Numbered from the stretch's first letter, positions 1 to 8,436 are shown. The stretch is DNA of 58,940 bases from Anaerolineales bacterium UBA6055 (GCA_002428985.1 DIYL01000038.1:209302-268241); one strand, 5' to 3'. The notes: generated by a model not told the origin, from the letters alone. Made by a program: numbers and translations.

Positions 1-1
1 A

Positions 2-478
2 TTGCAAAATGACTCGAATGCTATTATACGGTCTGGTTGTGCTAGAGCATTGGGTCAAATCGGTGATTCACAGGCAATATCTATATTAATTGACAGATTG
101 CAAAACGACTCGCATTCCAGAGTTCGGATAGAATGTGCTAAGGCATTGGGACAAATCGGTGATGCACAAGCAGTCTCTGTATTGATTATAGCCCAAAAAG
201 ATACTGGAAGAGTAGTTGAAGATTCAGTTGCAGAGTCGGCTACCAAAGCCCTCGAAAAAATCGGCACAGCTGAAGCCCTTGAAGCGGTTGCAGAATGGCG
301 CAAGCAGGAAAAAGAACGCAAAACACAACAAAAATCACAAAGCTCCTTTGAAGATGATAATTGGCGTAGTCGTCTTAAAAGACGTAATGTTTCGGACAAA
401 CCCATCCCCGGTTCGCGCGGTCGCACCCCTGTATCCAAGGATTTCTGGGACGACCTTGATGAGGACGATAAGGCGTAG
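2..478 (+). CDS. HEAT-repeat protein (PBS-lyase type), 5' truncated by window edge
   Basis: Open frame entering from the left edge and ending at TAG 478, so only the C-terminal about 158 residues are seen. Two near-identical 32-residue units, each with the core ALGQIGD, lie at residues 1-32 and 33-64, and a third, more diverged unit (ALEKIGT) follows. This is the pattern of HEAT/PBS-lyase repeats, alpha-helical scaffolds for protein binding. The two units are also very similar as DNA (96-bp offset), which suggests recent tandem expansion. After about residue 100 the protein becomes charged and Arg/Lys/Asp rich, ending in an acidic tail. The TTG at position 2 is simply the Leu of a repeat, not a start. 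The binding partner cannot be inferred. Confidence 0.8.
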   Translation: MQNDSNAIIRSGCARALGQIGDSQAISILIDRLQNDSHSRVRIECAKALGQIGDAQAVSVLIIAQKDTGRVVEDSVAESATKALEKIGTAEALEAVAEWRKQEKERKTQQKSQSSFEDDNWRSRLKRRNVSDKPIPGSRGRTPVSKDFWDDLDEDDKA

Positions 479-545
479 AATCGGTGGTGGATGGGAAATG
501 ATGGACAGTCACTGAGCGCTAAAGCCACTCAGCTACTAAACCTTA

Positions 546-562
546 AGCCCACTCAAGGGGCT
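546..562 (+). terminator. weak hairpin after the HEAT-repeat gene
   Basis: AGCCC and GGGCT form a 5-bp stem around a 7-nt loop, followed by GTTTG, 68 nt after the stop codon. The stem is short and the T-run poor, so this is only a possible terminator. Confidence 0.25.
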
Positions 563-672
563 GTTTGACAACTTATGAATCCATTAGCCTCTTTAGCAGG
601 CTTCCAATGATAAATACCGACATGCTTCAGCTTTCGGCGTTACAATCTAGCATCAACCCTACAGCCCTTTGT

Positions 673-1041
673 CTAACTCGCTTCCCCGCACCACTTCCAC
701 TCGCCATCGTCTTGCACCACACGGTATGAAGTCAGCGGGAATTCGGTATCTTCACCACCATAATCAGCGACAATCGCACCGGAACAGGCCACCGTATCAC
801 TATCGCCATCACGTTCACAAGTAGCATCTTCGAGGGTTGCTTCAACCGTCGAGAATGATTGTACCTCACGTGTTAAGGTCGATTCCAACTCAGCACACAG
901 GAGCGATGCTAAGGTGTCACGGTCGCCGTCTACTTTGGCCTGCATATACTGCACCACTATCTCGGTAGGGTCGGCAACTGTGCCCTCGGTCGCGCATCCG
1001 GCAACAGCAACCATCATGAGTAGAAATAACATATATCGCAT
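673..1041 (-). CDS. small lipoprotein, unknown function
   Basis: 122 residues with a lipoprotein signal peptide: Met-Arg, a hydrophobic stretch, then the lipobox VAGC with Cys16 as lipidation site. The remaining about 105 residues contain several Cys and a pattern (VVQYMQAKVDGD... then VDDGEWKW) like small NTF2/DUF4878-type extracytoplasmic domains; this fold assignment is a guess. Its start codon overlaps the stop of the upstream SGNH-hydrolase gene by one base (TAATG), so the two are translationally coupled. Likely exposed on the outer face of the membrane and working with the upstream exported protein. Confidence 0.75.
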   Translation of the reverse strand: MRYMLFLLMMVAVAGCATEGTVADPTEIVVQYMQAKVDGDRDTLASLLCAELESTLTREVQSFSTVEATLEDATCERDGDSDTVACSGAIVADYGGEDTEFPLTSYRVVQDDGEWKWCGEAS

Positions 1042-2207
1042 TAGGCTTGCTCCTCAATGTCTATGCCGACCGCTTCACGAATTTCGTCTAACATCCGTAA
1101 CGCCAGCAAATTCTGTAATGTCACACCAAAAAAGGCTTCGTCACCACTGCTTAATTTAAGATAGAAAAACCCACTGTGCGCTAAATGAACGCCATCTTCG
1201 TCGAGTCCATAATCCGGCATCCAACGGGTCGCCGCAAACAAATTAATCACCGGAATTTGATATTCATCGGCAATCGTAATCAGCTCGCGGTTGAAGTTCA
1301 CAGACTGCCACCATAGCTCCACATCAGGGTCGGCACTAAATGTAAACACCACCGGAATAATTCCGCGCTCTAATGTCGCCTCGACAATCAAGCGCATCTG
1401 TTCACTATATTCAACTTCGGTCATACTGCGCACATCATTCGGGCCAAATTTAATAAATGCGACACTCGGCTGTTTGATGCGATATTCACAGTCTAATGGC
1501 GATTCATTCGGTTGGCACACCTCTTTATCCGCCCAGAATGGATCGAACACAACATAGGTACTCAGTCCGATGCGAGCAGCGACACTAGGCTCTCCAGCGG
1601 ATTCGGCATAATAATTGAGCGTGTCCTCAAGATAATCATATGGACCGAGGTCATAATCGTCTTCAGCAAAAATCGTCAGATATTTATCACTCACACTTAG
1701 GCTGTCGCCGACTTTGGTCACAACATCACTATGATTACCCAGAATTTGTCCACGCCGAAAAATTTCAATCATCTCATCACTGATTTCGGGCATGATCGGC
1801 AGCGCAAATAACTCCTTGATCGATTCGCCTTCACCCGAATTTTCAGGATTATGATCGGGCAAATCACGATTCACTGGAATTTGACTATATCTCAGGTTAT
1901 CGTCTTGATTGAGAAATGCACTCTCAACCCATCCATCCATCGCAATCGTACCAGCCTCAGTGGTTCGGATCACACGCACCCAATTACCGGTATGATTGCG
2001 TTCGATGATTTGCACAGGAATCCCCGCATTAAGAATATCCGCTTGTAAATGCGTATAACCAGGTCCTTGAAACACCACAAGGCGTTGATACGCAGTTGTT
2101 TCGTAGGGGGTCACCACATTGGGGTCGGGCGTTGGAGTGTTGCCCATGAGTATCAAAGATGCAAAACATAACCATAAAACCAAAATTTTGTTGGAAAAAC
2201 GTCGCAT
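1041..2207 (-). CDS. exported SH3-like plus SGNH/GDSL-type hydrolase
   Basis: 388 residues from ATG 2207, chosen because it begins a good signal peptide (MRRFSNK, then a hydrophobic run ending MGNTPTP); an upstream in-frame ATG at 2294 would bury the signal. Residues about 35-105 (GPGYTHLQADILNAG, IIERNHTGNWVRV, DGWVES) look like a bacterial SH3 domain. The C-terminal part carries SGNH marks: GDS (block I), FIKFGPND (block III Gly-x-Asn-Asp) and DGVHLA (block V Asp-x-x-His). Family members are esterases or lipases acting on acyl or acetyl groups of glycans or lipids. SH3 domains usually tether such enzymes to the cell wall. The substrate is unknown. Coupled to the lipoprotein gene downstream. 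Confidence 0.7.
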   Translation of the reverse strand: MRRFSNKILVLWLCFASLILMGNTPTPDPNVVTPYETTAYQRLVVFQGPGYTHLQADILNAGIPVQIIERNHTGNWVRVIRTTEAGTIAMDGWVESAFLNQDDNLRYSQIPVNRDLPDHNPENSGEGESIKELFALPIMPEISDEMIEIFRRGQILGNHSDVVTKVGDSLSVSDKYLTIFAEDDYDLGPYDYLEDTLNYYAESAGEPSVAARIGLSTYVVFDPFWADKEVCQPNESPLDCEYRIKQPSVAFIKFGPNDVRSMTEVEYSEQMRLIVEATLERGIIPVVFTFSADPDVELWWQSVNFNRELITIADEYQIPVINLFAATRWMPDYGLDEDGVHLAHSGFFYLKLSSGDEAFFGVTLQNLLALRMLDEIREAVGIDIEEQA

Positions 2208-2342
2208 GTGTCGATGTCCATAATTTTTCAAGTCTGCGATAGTGTACAGTGCAGGTAGAACTCTGCAAAGGGAAAAGCCGATTAGAGGTTGCATTATGCT
2301 ATACTAAGTTCATGAGTTCGTTTATTTTGGAATAACCACACC

Positions 2343-2723
2343 ATGTCAATAATCGCAGAGATCATCGGAAGAATTGCCGGGAATACACTGGAAAAGCGAC
2401 GCACAAATAGACAACAGATTGAAAACGAAGCCATTGGCTATATAGGTGTTGCGAAACGTATTCGACAAAGTGGAAATCATTTTAAATATTTGATTGTTCA
2501 TATTGTGATCTTCTTTGGATTAGCACGTTACCTAGAATCACAGAATGTATCAGAGTATGTCATTATCGCGTTTGGATTTTGGGGAATGTTTGTATTGATG
2601 CCACACTTTTTTGCGACATTTCTATATCGTGCGCGTTGGTCACTGGGACAATTATCGAAGATGTCACCATCAGAGGACTATTTACGTGAAAAAGCCAAGC
2701 GTAAGCCAAAACGATCTGAATAG
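2343..2723 (+). CDS. small two-helix membrane protein, unknown
   Basis: 126 residues, not recognised. The N-terminal 45 residues are polar and basic. Two hydrophobic segments follow at about 48-65 (YLIVHIVIFFGLARYL) and 73-95 (IIAFGFWGMFVLMPHFFATFLY), and the C-terminus is strongly basic (REKAKRKPKRSE). It looks like a small inner-membrane protein with both ends in the cytoplasm. It sits alone on the plus strand between two minus-strand operons. Confidence 0.5.
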   Translation: MSIIAEIIGRIAGNTLEKRRTNRQQIENEAIGYIGVAKRIRQSGNHFKYLIVHIVIFFGLARYLESQNVSEYVIIAFGFWGMFVLMPHFFATFLYRARWSLGQLSKMSPSEDYLREKAKRKPKRSE

Positions 2724-2741
2724 ACTAAGGGGTTAAATGCT

Positions 2742-2816
2742 ATGAAACGGATCGCAATATCACTGATTAAATTCGTGCTGACTTTGATTGTGTGTTCGAA
2801 TCGTCGAAAACTTTAA
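2742..2816 (+). CDS. possible 24-residue mini-ORF
   Basis: ATG 2742 opens a 24-codon frame preceded by AAGGGG at a workable distance. The predicted peptide has a basic start (MKRIA) and a hydrophobic middle (FVLTLIVC). It could be a leaderless remnant or a tiny membrane peptide. Support is only the start, Shine-Dalgarno-like sequence and composition. Confidence 0.15.
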   Translation: MKRIAISLIKFVLTLIVCSNRRKL

Positions 2817-2818
2817 GA

Positions 2819-3625
2819 TTAACTCAGATCAAATACACGATTCACAGTCGGTTTGGTGTACTCAGCCCCGCCCGTAATCACCAATAAATTGGGTAGAGCT
2901 TGATACGTACCTGAGCCATGCGTATGTCCGCACAGCACCGTTACCTCACAGTCCGGAAATTTCGGGACAATTTCAAGGAGTGCATCACCCATCGCTTTAC
3001 ATGTGAAATGCGGTAGATAGGGGCTATCATCAGTGGCAGATTCGCCTTCATGCCAACACGATTCTTGGAATGGCGGTGCATGCATCATCACATAGACCCG
3101 TTTATATTGTTTACAGGCAAGCGGCAACACCTTGCGTATATGTTTTCCAGCTTCATCCCCGAGTTTATGTAGTTTCTCTAACCGAACATCATGTGGGATA
3201 TTGGTCAAATCTTGTATCATGACATAATCATTCAGCATCACCGATGAATTGAAAAAATCACCATAGCGCCCGTCTCCCCAGCCATCATGCCCTAATAGCC
3301 CGACATCCTTCGTTAACTCGACAACCGTCTCAGCATTCAGCCAATGCAAATTTTCAACTTCTTGAATCAACTTGATAATGCCCATGCGCACATGCTGAAT
3401 CCCGCCATGATAAAAGTCATGATTACCTAGCACAAAATAGATGGGAATCGCTAATGTATCAGCGATGCGTCGCAGATAATCATAAATACTCCGGGCTTCA
3501 CCAATATCACCCGAGATTATATAGATGTCCGGTGATTGTGTTTTGACCGATTGCAGAAATACCTCAATCTGTTGCGTCCCCAAAAAATTTAGGTGAATAT
3601 CGGTAGACCATGCAATCCGAGGCAT
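2819..3625 (-). CDS. calcineurin-like metallophosphoesterase
   Basis: 268 residues with the whole binuclear-metal motif set in order: DIHLN near residue 9, SGDIGEA near 39, GNHD near 67, MHAPP near 183 and GHTHGSG near 235. The family hydrolyses phosphomonoesters or diesters in the cytoplasm; no signal peptide is present. The natural substrate is not predictable. It is the last gene of a three-gene minus-strand operon (ECF-type sigma factor, Uma2-like protein, this gene), with gaps of 12 and 5 nt, so co-expression is very likely. Confidence 0.85.
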   Translation of the reverse strand: MPRIAWSTDIHLNFLGTQQIEVFLQSVKTQSPDIYIISGDIGEARSIYDYLRRIADTLAIPIYFVLGNHDFYHGGIQHVRMGIIKLIQEVENLHWLNAETVVELTKDVGLLGHDGWGDGRYGDFFNSSVMLNDYVMIQDLTNIPHDVRLEKLHKLGDEAGKHIRKVLPLACKQYKRVYVMMHAPPFQESCWHEGESATDDSPYLPHFTCKAMGDALLEIVPKFPDCEVTVLCGHTHGSGTYQALPNLLVITGGAEYTKPTVNRVFDLS

Positions 3626-3630
3626 TCGAT

Positions 3631-4203
3631 TTAGCTCATGCGTTTCGCAGGGAAAATTGTAAACAGGGGTAATTCAAATTCTGGCAGGATATTGGGTGCA
3701 ACAAGCGTATCACCCAAACCAAGTTCATCAACTTGCAACTCGCCCTTATCAAGCGTATATAACTCGGCACACGATTCGTCTGCAAAAATCACCCAGACCA
3801 TCTCTGCTGCGTGATTTAGATGCAAGTGAACACGCGATTGAATCGACACTGTTGTATCACGTTCATCAACAACATAAATTGCGATATTAGCTGTTCCATC
3901 AAACATCTCAGATGCCTGCTGTGACATTCGATCTTGTGAAACATAAGATAGTGTCGGATGCAAAACAGTCTGATTATCGAGCACATAACCTTGTTTGAGA
4001 TCAAATACGGCTCCACCTAGATGAGTATCCACATGATAATTCAAGCGGGCGAACAGTTGGGTAATGATATGTGATTGAAGTCTTGAAAATAAGGAAATTT
4101 CGATAAGCTGTCCATCAATTAGATCAACATAGCGTCCCTGTGATTCATAGGACTGACGATGCTGATGATATTGCGCAAGTGTGATTTGGTCGCTGCGTGT
4201 CAA
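3631..4203 (-). CDS. Uma2/DUF820-like protein with degenerate nuclease site
   Basis: 190 residues. The order of conserved blocks matches the Uma2 family (PD-(D/E)xK nuclease fold): an N-terminal block (YVDLIDGQLIEIS), a mid block (HPTLSYVSQDRM) and a C-terminal block (AIYVVDERDT followed by EMVWVIF). In active relatives the mid block has Pro-Asp and the next one Glu followed downstream by Lys. Here the Asp position reads Thr, the Glu position reads Tyr, and no clear Lys follows, so catalysis is probably lost. Lies between a sigma-factor gene and a phosphoesterase gene in one operon. The fold assignment is by pattern only. Confidence 0.5.
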   Translation of the reverse strand: MTRSDQITLAQYHQHRQSYESQGRYVDLIDGQLIEISLFSRLQSHIITQLFARLNYHVDTHLGGAVFDLKQGYVLDNQTVLHPTLSYVSQDRMSQQASEMFDGTANIAIYVVDERDTTVSIQSRVHLHLNHAAEMVWVIFADESCAELYTLDKGELQVDELGLGDTLVAPNILPEFELPLFTIFPAKRMS

Positions 4204-4215
4204 CGATATTAGCTC

Positions 4216-4872
4216 CTAAAAGTCATCATCTGGTTGGATTTGGCGACGTTTGCGGGTATAGATATACACCGGTTGATATTGTTTCTTCGGCTCGGAGTTA
4301 CCGTAGATGGCACGGTCAATTGTCTCGTTAAATCCGGTGATGAGTCCGCGCAAATGTTCGCGGGCATATTGTAGGCGTTTTTTGACAGTCGCTAATGGGA
4401 TGTCAAGGCGTTCAGAAATTTCACGTTGCGATTCACCCTTAATATAATAATCATGGGTGACATCACGTTCTTTTTCCGGTAATGATGAAATCGCAATCTG
4501 AACCCGATCACGGAGTTCGGTCTCTTCTAGGAGGTCTTCCGGTGATGGTGTAGATGAGATGAGGTTATATTGTGCGTCAATCGGTTCGATAATCGGTTGC
4601 GCCCCACGTGTTGCACGGTCTGCATGCGTCAACACAATACGCTTGAGCCATGCAGGAAATGCCGTTACATCACGTAATTGCCCAATGCGTTTATATGCTG
4701 TCAAAAATGCCTCTTGGGTGACATCCTCGGCAAGTTGTTGGTCACTTAATTTGCTAAAGGCGACACTATATGCCATACCCCGAAAATCTTGCGCCAACTG
4801 ATTAAACGCGCCGTTTTTTTCATCTGGTGTTCCCGACTGTGCGAGCCGAACAAGTTCCATATAATTTTGCAT
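4216..4872 (-). CDS. ECF-type RNA polymerase sigma factor
   Basis: 218 residues. Region sigma-2 spans about residues 20-85 (DFRGMAYSVAF, LAEDVTQEAFLTAYKRI, the -10 binding helix) and sigma-4 about 120-175 (LPEKERDVTHDYYIKG then SQREISERLDIPLATVKKRL, the -35 helix-turn-helix). A basic tail of about 35 residues follows. No anti-sigma factor is encoded next to it; the downstream genes are Uma2-like and a phosphoesterase. It first clears a 200-bp AT-rich gap that may hold its promoter. The target regulon is unknown. Confidence 0.85.
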   Translation of the reverse strand: MQNYMELVRLAQSGTPDEKNGAFNQLAQDFRGMAYSVAFSKLSDQQLAEDVTQEAFLTAYKRIGQLRDVTAFPAWLKRIVLTHADRATRGAQPIIEPIDAQYNLISSTPSPEDLLEETELRDRVQIAISSLPEKERDVTHDYYIKGESQREISERLDIPLATVKKRLQYAREHLRGLITGFNETIDRAIYGNSEPKKQYQPVYIYTRKRRQIQPDDDF

Positions 4873-5086
4873 ATCATCTTAACCTGTCTGCTTTTGCGAG
4901 ACGTGACCTAATCTTATAGATCGAGTCATTGAATTGTAACACGTTTACGCTGTATTAGCTGTAAAAGTTGTTATTTTCGCATCAATGTTTCATCAGAATT
5001 CCCGAAATGAAAAATGAATTTTGAACCCTTTCTTGATTTTCTGCGTATTAAGCTGTGGAGAGTCTAATTCAAGAGGAGATAAACAC

Positions 5087-5284
5087 ATGCGCGAGTATCA
5101 ATTAGCAAAACAACATATGGCAGATTACGAACAGTTGGCCCAACAAAAACGCCTACTCAACCAAGATAAGAAATCCGTGACATCCAGATGGAGTCGCCGA
5201 CTGCGCACATTGGTCAGCAGTGATAATATGGCAAAGGACACCACACAGCCAATCGGACAACTCAAACCACGCCATAATAACTAA
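5087..5284 (+). CDS. small basic protein, unknown
   Basis: 65 residues from ATG 5087, chosen because AGAGGAG stands at ideal spacing upstream; an earlier ATG at 5021 lacks such a site. The peptide is hydrophilic and Lys/Arg/Gln rich (REYQLAKQHMADYEQLAQQ then RWSRRLRTL), probably helical. It is not recognised. A strong extended hairpin lies 19 nt downstream. The good ribosome-binding site and terminator argue for a real gene. Confidence 0.5.
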   Translation: MREYQLAKQHMADYEQLAQQKRLLNQDKKSVTSRWSRRLRTLVSSDNMAKDTTQPIGQLKPRHNN

Positions 5285-5302
5285 TCCCACGACCTCAATA
5301 CA

Positions 5303-5351
5303 CCTACACAAACAAAAAACCTGCCCTAAAAAGCAGGTTTCGTTGTGTAGG
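5303..5351. terminator. two-tier hairpin terminator
   Basis: Inner stem AAACCTGC (5317-5324) / GCAGGTTT (5333-5340), then after a small internal loop an outer stem CCTACACAA (5303-5311) / TTGTGTAGG (5343-5351). The symmetry with flanking A/T runs suits termination of the 65-residue protein gene and perhaps also transcripts from the other side. Confidence 0.6.
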
Positions 5352-5355
5352 TTGT

Positions 5356-5434
5356 TAGAAAGCAATTTGATAATCAGTCATATACAAAATTCCCCATAAT
5401 GTTGACTGGTTTCGTTTGAAGGGATTGCTTTCTA
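5356..5434. repeat. 11-bp inverted repeat, arms 57 bp apart
   Basis: TAGAAAGCAAT (5356-5366) and ATTGCTTTCTA (5424-5434) are perfect reverse complements, flanking 57 bp without a gene. It could be two half-sites for a looping regulator or a folded leader. It lies about 190 bp upstream of the response-regulator start. Confidence 0.4.
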
Positions 5435-5508
5435 GTCCTTATCATACCAAGCAAATATGCAGATTTTATGGAGACAACCCGCATATTTCCTTAAACTTAC
5501 CTAAAATC

Positions 5509-5530
5509 TCTGCATAATTTCTGCATAATT
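5509..5530 (+). promoter_or_regulatory. tandem 11-bp direct repeat, candidate OmpR/PhoB-type box
   Basis: TCTGCATAATT occurs twice without a gap (5509-5519 and 5520-5530). OmpR/PhoB-family regulators typically bind direct repeats of half-sites spaced 11 bp apart, one helical turn. The site lies 96 bp upstream of the OmpR-family response-regulator start at 5627, where autoregulation would be expected. The link is inference. Confidence 0.5.
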
Positions 5531-5626
5531 GAATGTCATAATCGGAGTAATGGGTCAAAGTTATCAGTCCTCATGATGCTTTATACTCTAATTATCAACA
5601 TATGCTCAAAACTAAAAGGCAATATC

Positions 5627-6313
5627 ATGTTAATCCTCATTGTAGATGATGATGAATCTATCGCTCGTGTAATCGGCAGTTACTTGCGACAATCGGGCTA
5701 TGAAGTTGTTTCTGTTGTCAATGCGACTTCCGCATTAGAAACACTACAACGACGTACCATCGATCTACTCATCCTCGACATTATGCTTCCTGATGGAGAT
5801 GGTTGGCGAATTGTAGATACAATCAGGCGCGATAGTAAGCTCAATCATCTACCAATTATGATCTTATCCGCAAAAATTGAAGATGCCGACAAAATCTATG
5901 GATTGCAGCTGGGGGCAGACGATTATGTCACCAAACCGTTTAATCCACAGTTAGTCGTTGCCAAAGTGCAGCGGATGTTACAACGCTTCTATCCAAACCG
6001 TGTATCCAATACCATCCGACTCGGTGAATTAGAGATCAATACAGAAACGCGCGAGTGTCGTCTAGCTGGTACAGTCATCACCTTAACCCCAACTGAATTT
6101 GCGATTCTCAAGACGATGATGGAAAATGTAGGGTATGTATTTTCCCGCGCCGAACTGATCAGTCGTAGTCTTGGGTATCAATACGAAAGTTTAGAACGGA
6201 CTGTCGATAGCCATATCCGAAATCTACGCAGTAAATTGGAAGCCGATACAGACAATCCTCGTTATATACAGACAATTTACGGAGTAGGTTATACGCTAAG
6301 AGAGGAATCCTAA
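5627..6313 (+). CDS. OmpR-family response regulator
   Basis: 228 residues from ATG 5627, preceded by AAAAGG; the longer frame from 5573 adds residues unlike a receiver domain. Receiver domain at 1-115: acidic pocket VDDDE (residues 6-10), phosphoacceptor Asp51 in LDIMLPDGDGW, SAK and the conserved Lys in DDYVTKPF. Winged-helix DNA-binding domain at about 125-225 (LTPTEFAILKTM, RTVDSHIRNLRSKLE, IQTIYGVGYTL). It overlaps the kinase gene by one base (TAATG), a classical two-component operon. A tandem 11-bp box upstream may be its own binding site. Confidence 0.95.
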   Translation: MLILIVDDDESIARVIGSYLRQSGYEVVSVVNATSALETLQRRTIDLLILDIMLPDGDGWRIVDTIRRDSKLNHLPIMILSAKIEDADKIYGLQLGADDYVTKPFNPQLVVAKVQRMLQRFYPNRVSNTIRLGELEINTETRECRLAGTVITLTPTEFAILKTMMENVGYVFSRAELISRSLGYQYESLERTVDSHIRNLRSKLEADTDNPRYIQTIYGVGYTLREES

Positions 6314-7845
6314 TGCGCAAACTGTGGGTACAATTAGCTTTGATATTTATTGGTGTTGCTCTGCTGACCTCATCAGCATTGTTGTTAATTTCATCATTAC
6401 TCGGAGCTGATAGAAGACCAGATCAAGATCAACCCGTTACATCACCCACCGGCTTACAACGTCAATTGATTGAACTCTATGATAGCGGCGTAACCCTCGA
6501 ACAAAGCATTGGTGTTTTGTTATTAGTGGACACAGTCACACAAGGTCGACAATGGCGTTATCAGCTACAAGATGCTGAAGGTAACATTGTATTTGACAAT
6601 CTTGCAACAATCGGTCAGATGCCTGCTCCACCAGGTTCACCTGATAATGACCGTCCACCACGATCCGATAACACATCAGAGGATAATCGTCAATCACGAC
6701 CGGATAATATATCAGGGAGCGACCGTCCATCACAACCAGATCCTGCCAATCAATCGCCTCCAACTGGCGTTGTAGGAGATACACTTAGAGACTTATTAGA
6801 TTCCCCCACAAGCCGTGTTAGCGAAGATATTATCAATCTTGGAGAATACGGTCAGCTAACGGTCTGGCGACGCGTTCCATTTTTCACATCACCACGAGAG
6901 CGCAATGACAACGACCCACTAAGTGCTTTATATCTAGATACGATTTCATCACTGATTTTATTTATAGGCGGAATTATTGGTATTATCGTTGCTATTTTGC
7001 TGTCACGTTATCTTACGCGCCCGTTACGCCAGCTATTAATTGGAGCGAACAATTTCGCCCAACGAAAATTTTCATATCGAGTTGAACCATCCGGCAGTCA
7101 AGAATTCAAACAGGTTGCCGTCGCTATGAATCAAATGGCAGAAGAACTCGAAGAAAGTGACCGCCTCCGCAAAAATTTGGTTGCCGATATTGCTCATGAG
7201 CTACGCACCCCACTATCCGTCTTAGAAGGTAGTACTCGTGCGATCATCGACGATGTATACCCACTCGAAAAATCAGAAATTATGCATATCTATGACCAAA
7301 CCCGTTTGCTCCATCGCCTTGTGAACGATCTGCATGAATTGACATTAGCTGACGCCAAACGCCTTCCCCTCAATAAACAATCCACAGATATTCGTGTTCT
7401 AATACAAGGGGTAGTCGATATTTTCACACCGATTGCAGAATCGACGGGATTAGATGTCAGTGTCAAGTTTGAGGGTAATATTCAACCGATCACAATCGAC
7501 GAATTCCGCATCACACAAGTCATCCACAATTTACTTGTCAATTCCTTGCATCACACACCACCGGATGGATCAATTAGTGTACAAACCATTGGAACAGCCG
7601 AGTCGATTCAAATTAATGTTCATGATACTGGGACAGGGATTCCAGCTGAAGATTTGCCATATATCTTTGAACGCTTCTACCGTGCCGATAAATCGCGTAC
7701 CCGCGAACGTGGGGGCACAGGATTGGGCTTAGCTATTTCCAAAGCAATCATCGAAGCGCACGGAGGCACAATCACAGCCGATAGTTCAATTGGTGTCGAT
7801 CGTGGTGCGACGTTTTACATTGTGTTGCCGTACATCCAAGACTAG
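6313..7845 (+). CDS. sensor histidine kinase, membrane-bound
   Basis: 510 residues. Membrane helix 1 at about 8-28, extracytoplasmic sensor to about 208, membrane helix 2 at about 210-235, HAMP near 236-288, HisKA with phosphorylated His295 in IAHELRTPLS, and the ATPase domain with HNLLVNSLHHT (N box), DTGTGI (G1), FERFYR (F box) and GGTGLGLAI (G2). The sensor loop carries an unusual hydrophilic insert at about 105-155 built from a degenerate Asp/Arg/Pro/Ser repeat (PDNDRPPRSDN, EDNRQSRPDN, GSDRPSQPD), likely disordered. Translationally coupled to the upstream regulator. Its 3' end overlaps the convergent DinB-like gene by 4 bp. The stimulus is unknown. Confidence 0.95.
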   Translation: MRKLWVQLALIFIGVALLTSSALLLISSLLGADRRPDQDQPVTSPTGLQRQLIELYDSGVTLEQSIGVLLLVDTVTQGRQWRYQLQDAEGNIVFDNLATIGQMPAPPGSPDNDRPPRSDNTSEDNRQSRPDNISGSDRPSQPDPANQSPPTGVVGDTLRDLLDSPTSRVSEDIINLGEYGQLTVWRRVPFFTSPRERNDNDPLSALYLDTISSLILFIGGIIGIIVAILLSRYLTRPLRQLLIGANNFAQRKFSYRVEPSGSQEFKQVAVAMNQMAEELEESDRLRKNLVADIAHELRTPLSVLEGSTRAIIDDVYPLEKSEIMHIYDQTRLLHRLVNDLHELTLADAKRLPLNKQSTDIRVLIQGVVDIFTPIAESTGLDVSVKFEGNIQPITIDEFRITQVIHNLLVNSLHHTPPDGSISVQTIGTAESIQINVHDTGTGIPAEDLPYIFERFYRADKSRTRERGGTGLGLAISKAIIEAHGGTITADSSIGVDRGATFYIVLPYIQD

Positions 7846-8318
7846 CCAATATAATGATCGATTGACGGTGGGAGTGTTTTTTCCATAGCACGAAAATAGA
7901 CAACAACTTTGGCTAAGAAAATCAGTGTTGCTTGACTGTATATCTCGAGTTGTTGCTCTACTGTACGAATTACACCATTTGTTCTGTCAATTTCTTTACT
8001 GAGATCATCTTCATCAAGGGATTCAAGTTCTTGCATCATTTCAGAATCTAGTCCAGCAAACCACGACTTTAGGTTAGAGATGTCGGTAGTGAGACCAACT
8101 GTATTATCGTGATATGCCCAGTCATGTTGATAGGTTTTTAGTGACTGAGTGTATCCATATTGAAGTTCCCCAAACTGTTTGAATAATTCGCCAAGTGTTA
8201 GATTGAAACCACCCGGAGAATATGACAAATCATCATCTTCCAAGTATTCTAGCGCGCCATCACGCATCATATGAGACCCGGTGATCACTTCTTTTGATCT
8301 ATCAACTGTAAGTGCCAT
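7842..8318 (-). CDS. DinB-like four-helix bundle protein
   Basis: 158 residues. The arrangement (LTLGELFKQFGELQYGYTQS, later LKSWFAGLDSEMMQELESL, then a C-terminal helix LEIYSQATLIFLAKVVVYF) matches the DinB/YfiT superfamily, often metal-dependent transferases or of unknown function. A complete three-His metal site is not obvious from the sequence, so enzyme activity is uncertain. Single gene on the minus strand, convergent with the histidine kinase and overlapping it by 4 bp. Confidence 0.5.
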   Translation of the reverse strand: MALTVDRSKEVITGSHMMRDGALEYLEDDDLSYSPGGFNLTLGELFKQFGELQYGYTQSLKTYQHDWAYHDNTVGLTTDISNLKSWFAGLDSEMMQELESLDEDDLSKEIDRTNGVIRTVEQQLEIYSQATLIFLAKVVVYFRAMEKTLPPSIDHYIG

Positions 8319-8436
8319 GAAAAACCTTAGAAAAAATGTTCGACAACTCTATCAATTATATCATACAGCAAACCAATCCAAAGCTCCCCGCACAATAAAG
8401 TTCAAGGAGTCAATTGTTTAAACTACGGACGATTAA

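Noticed and set aside
55..528. Long minus-strand frame opposite the HEAT gene
   Set aside because: It is a shadow of the repeat-coding strand; Ser/Arg/Cys composition and no start signal.
2790..2806. GTGTTCGAATCG looking like a tRNA T-loop
   Set aside because: No acceptor, D or anticodon stem can be built around it on either strand.
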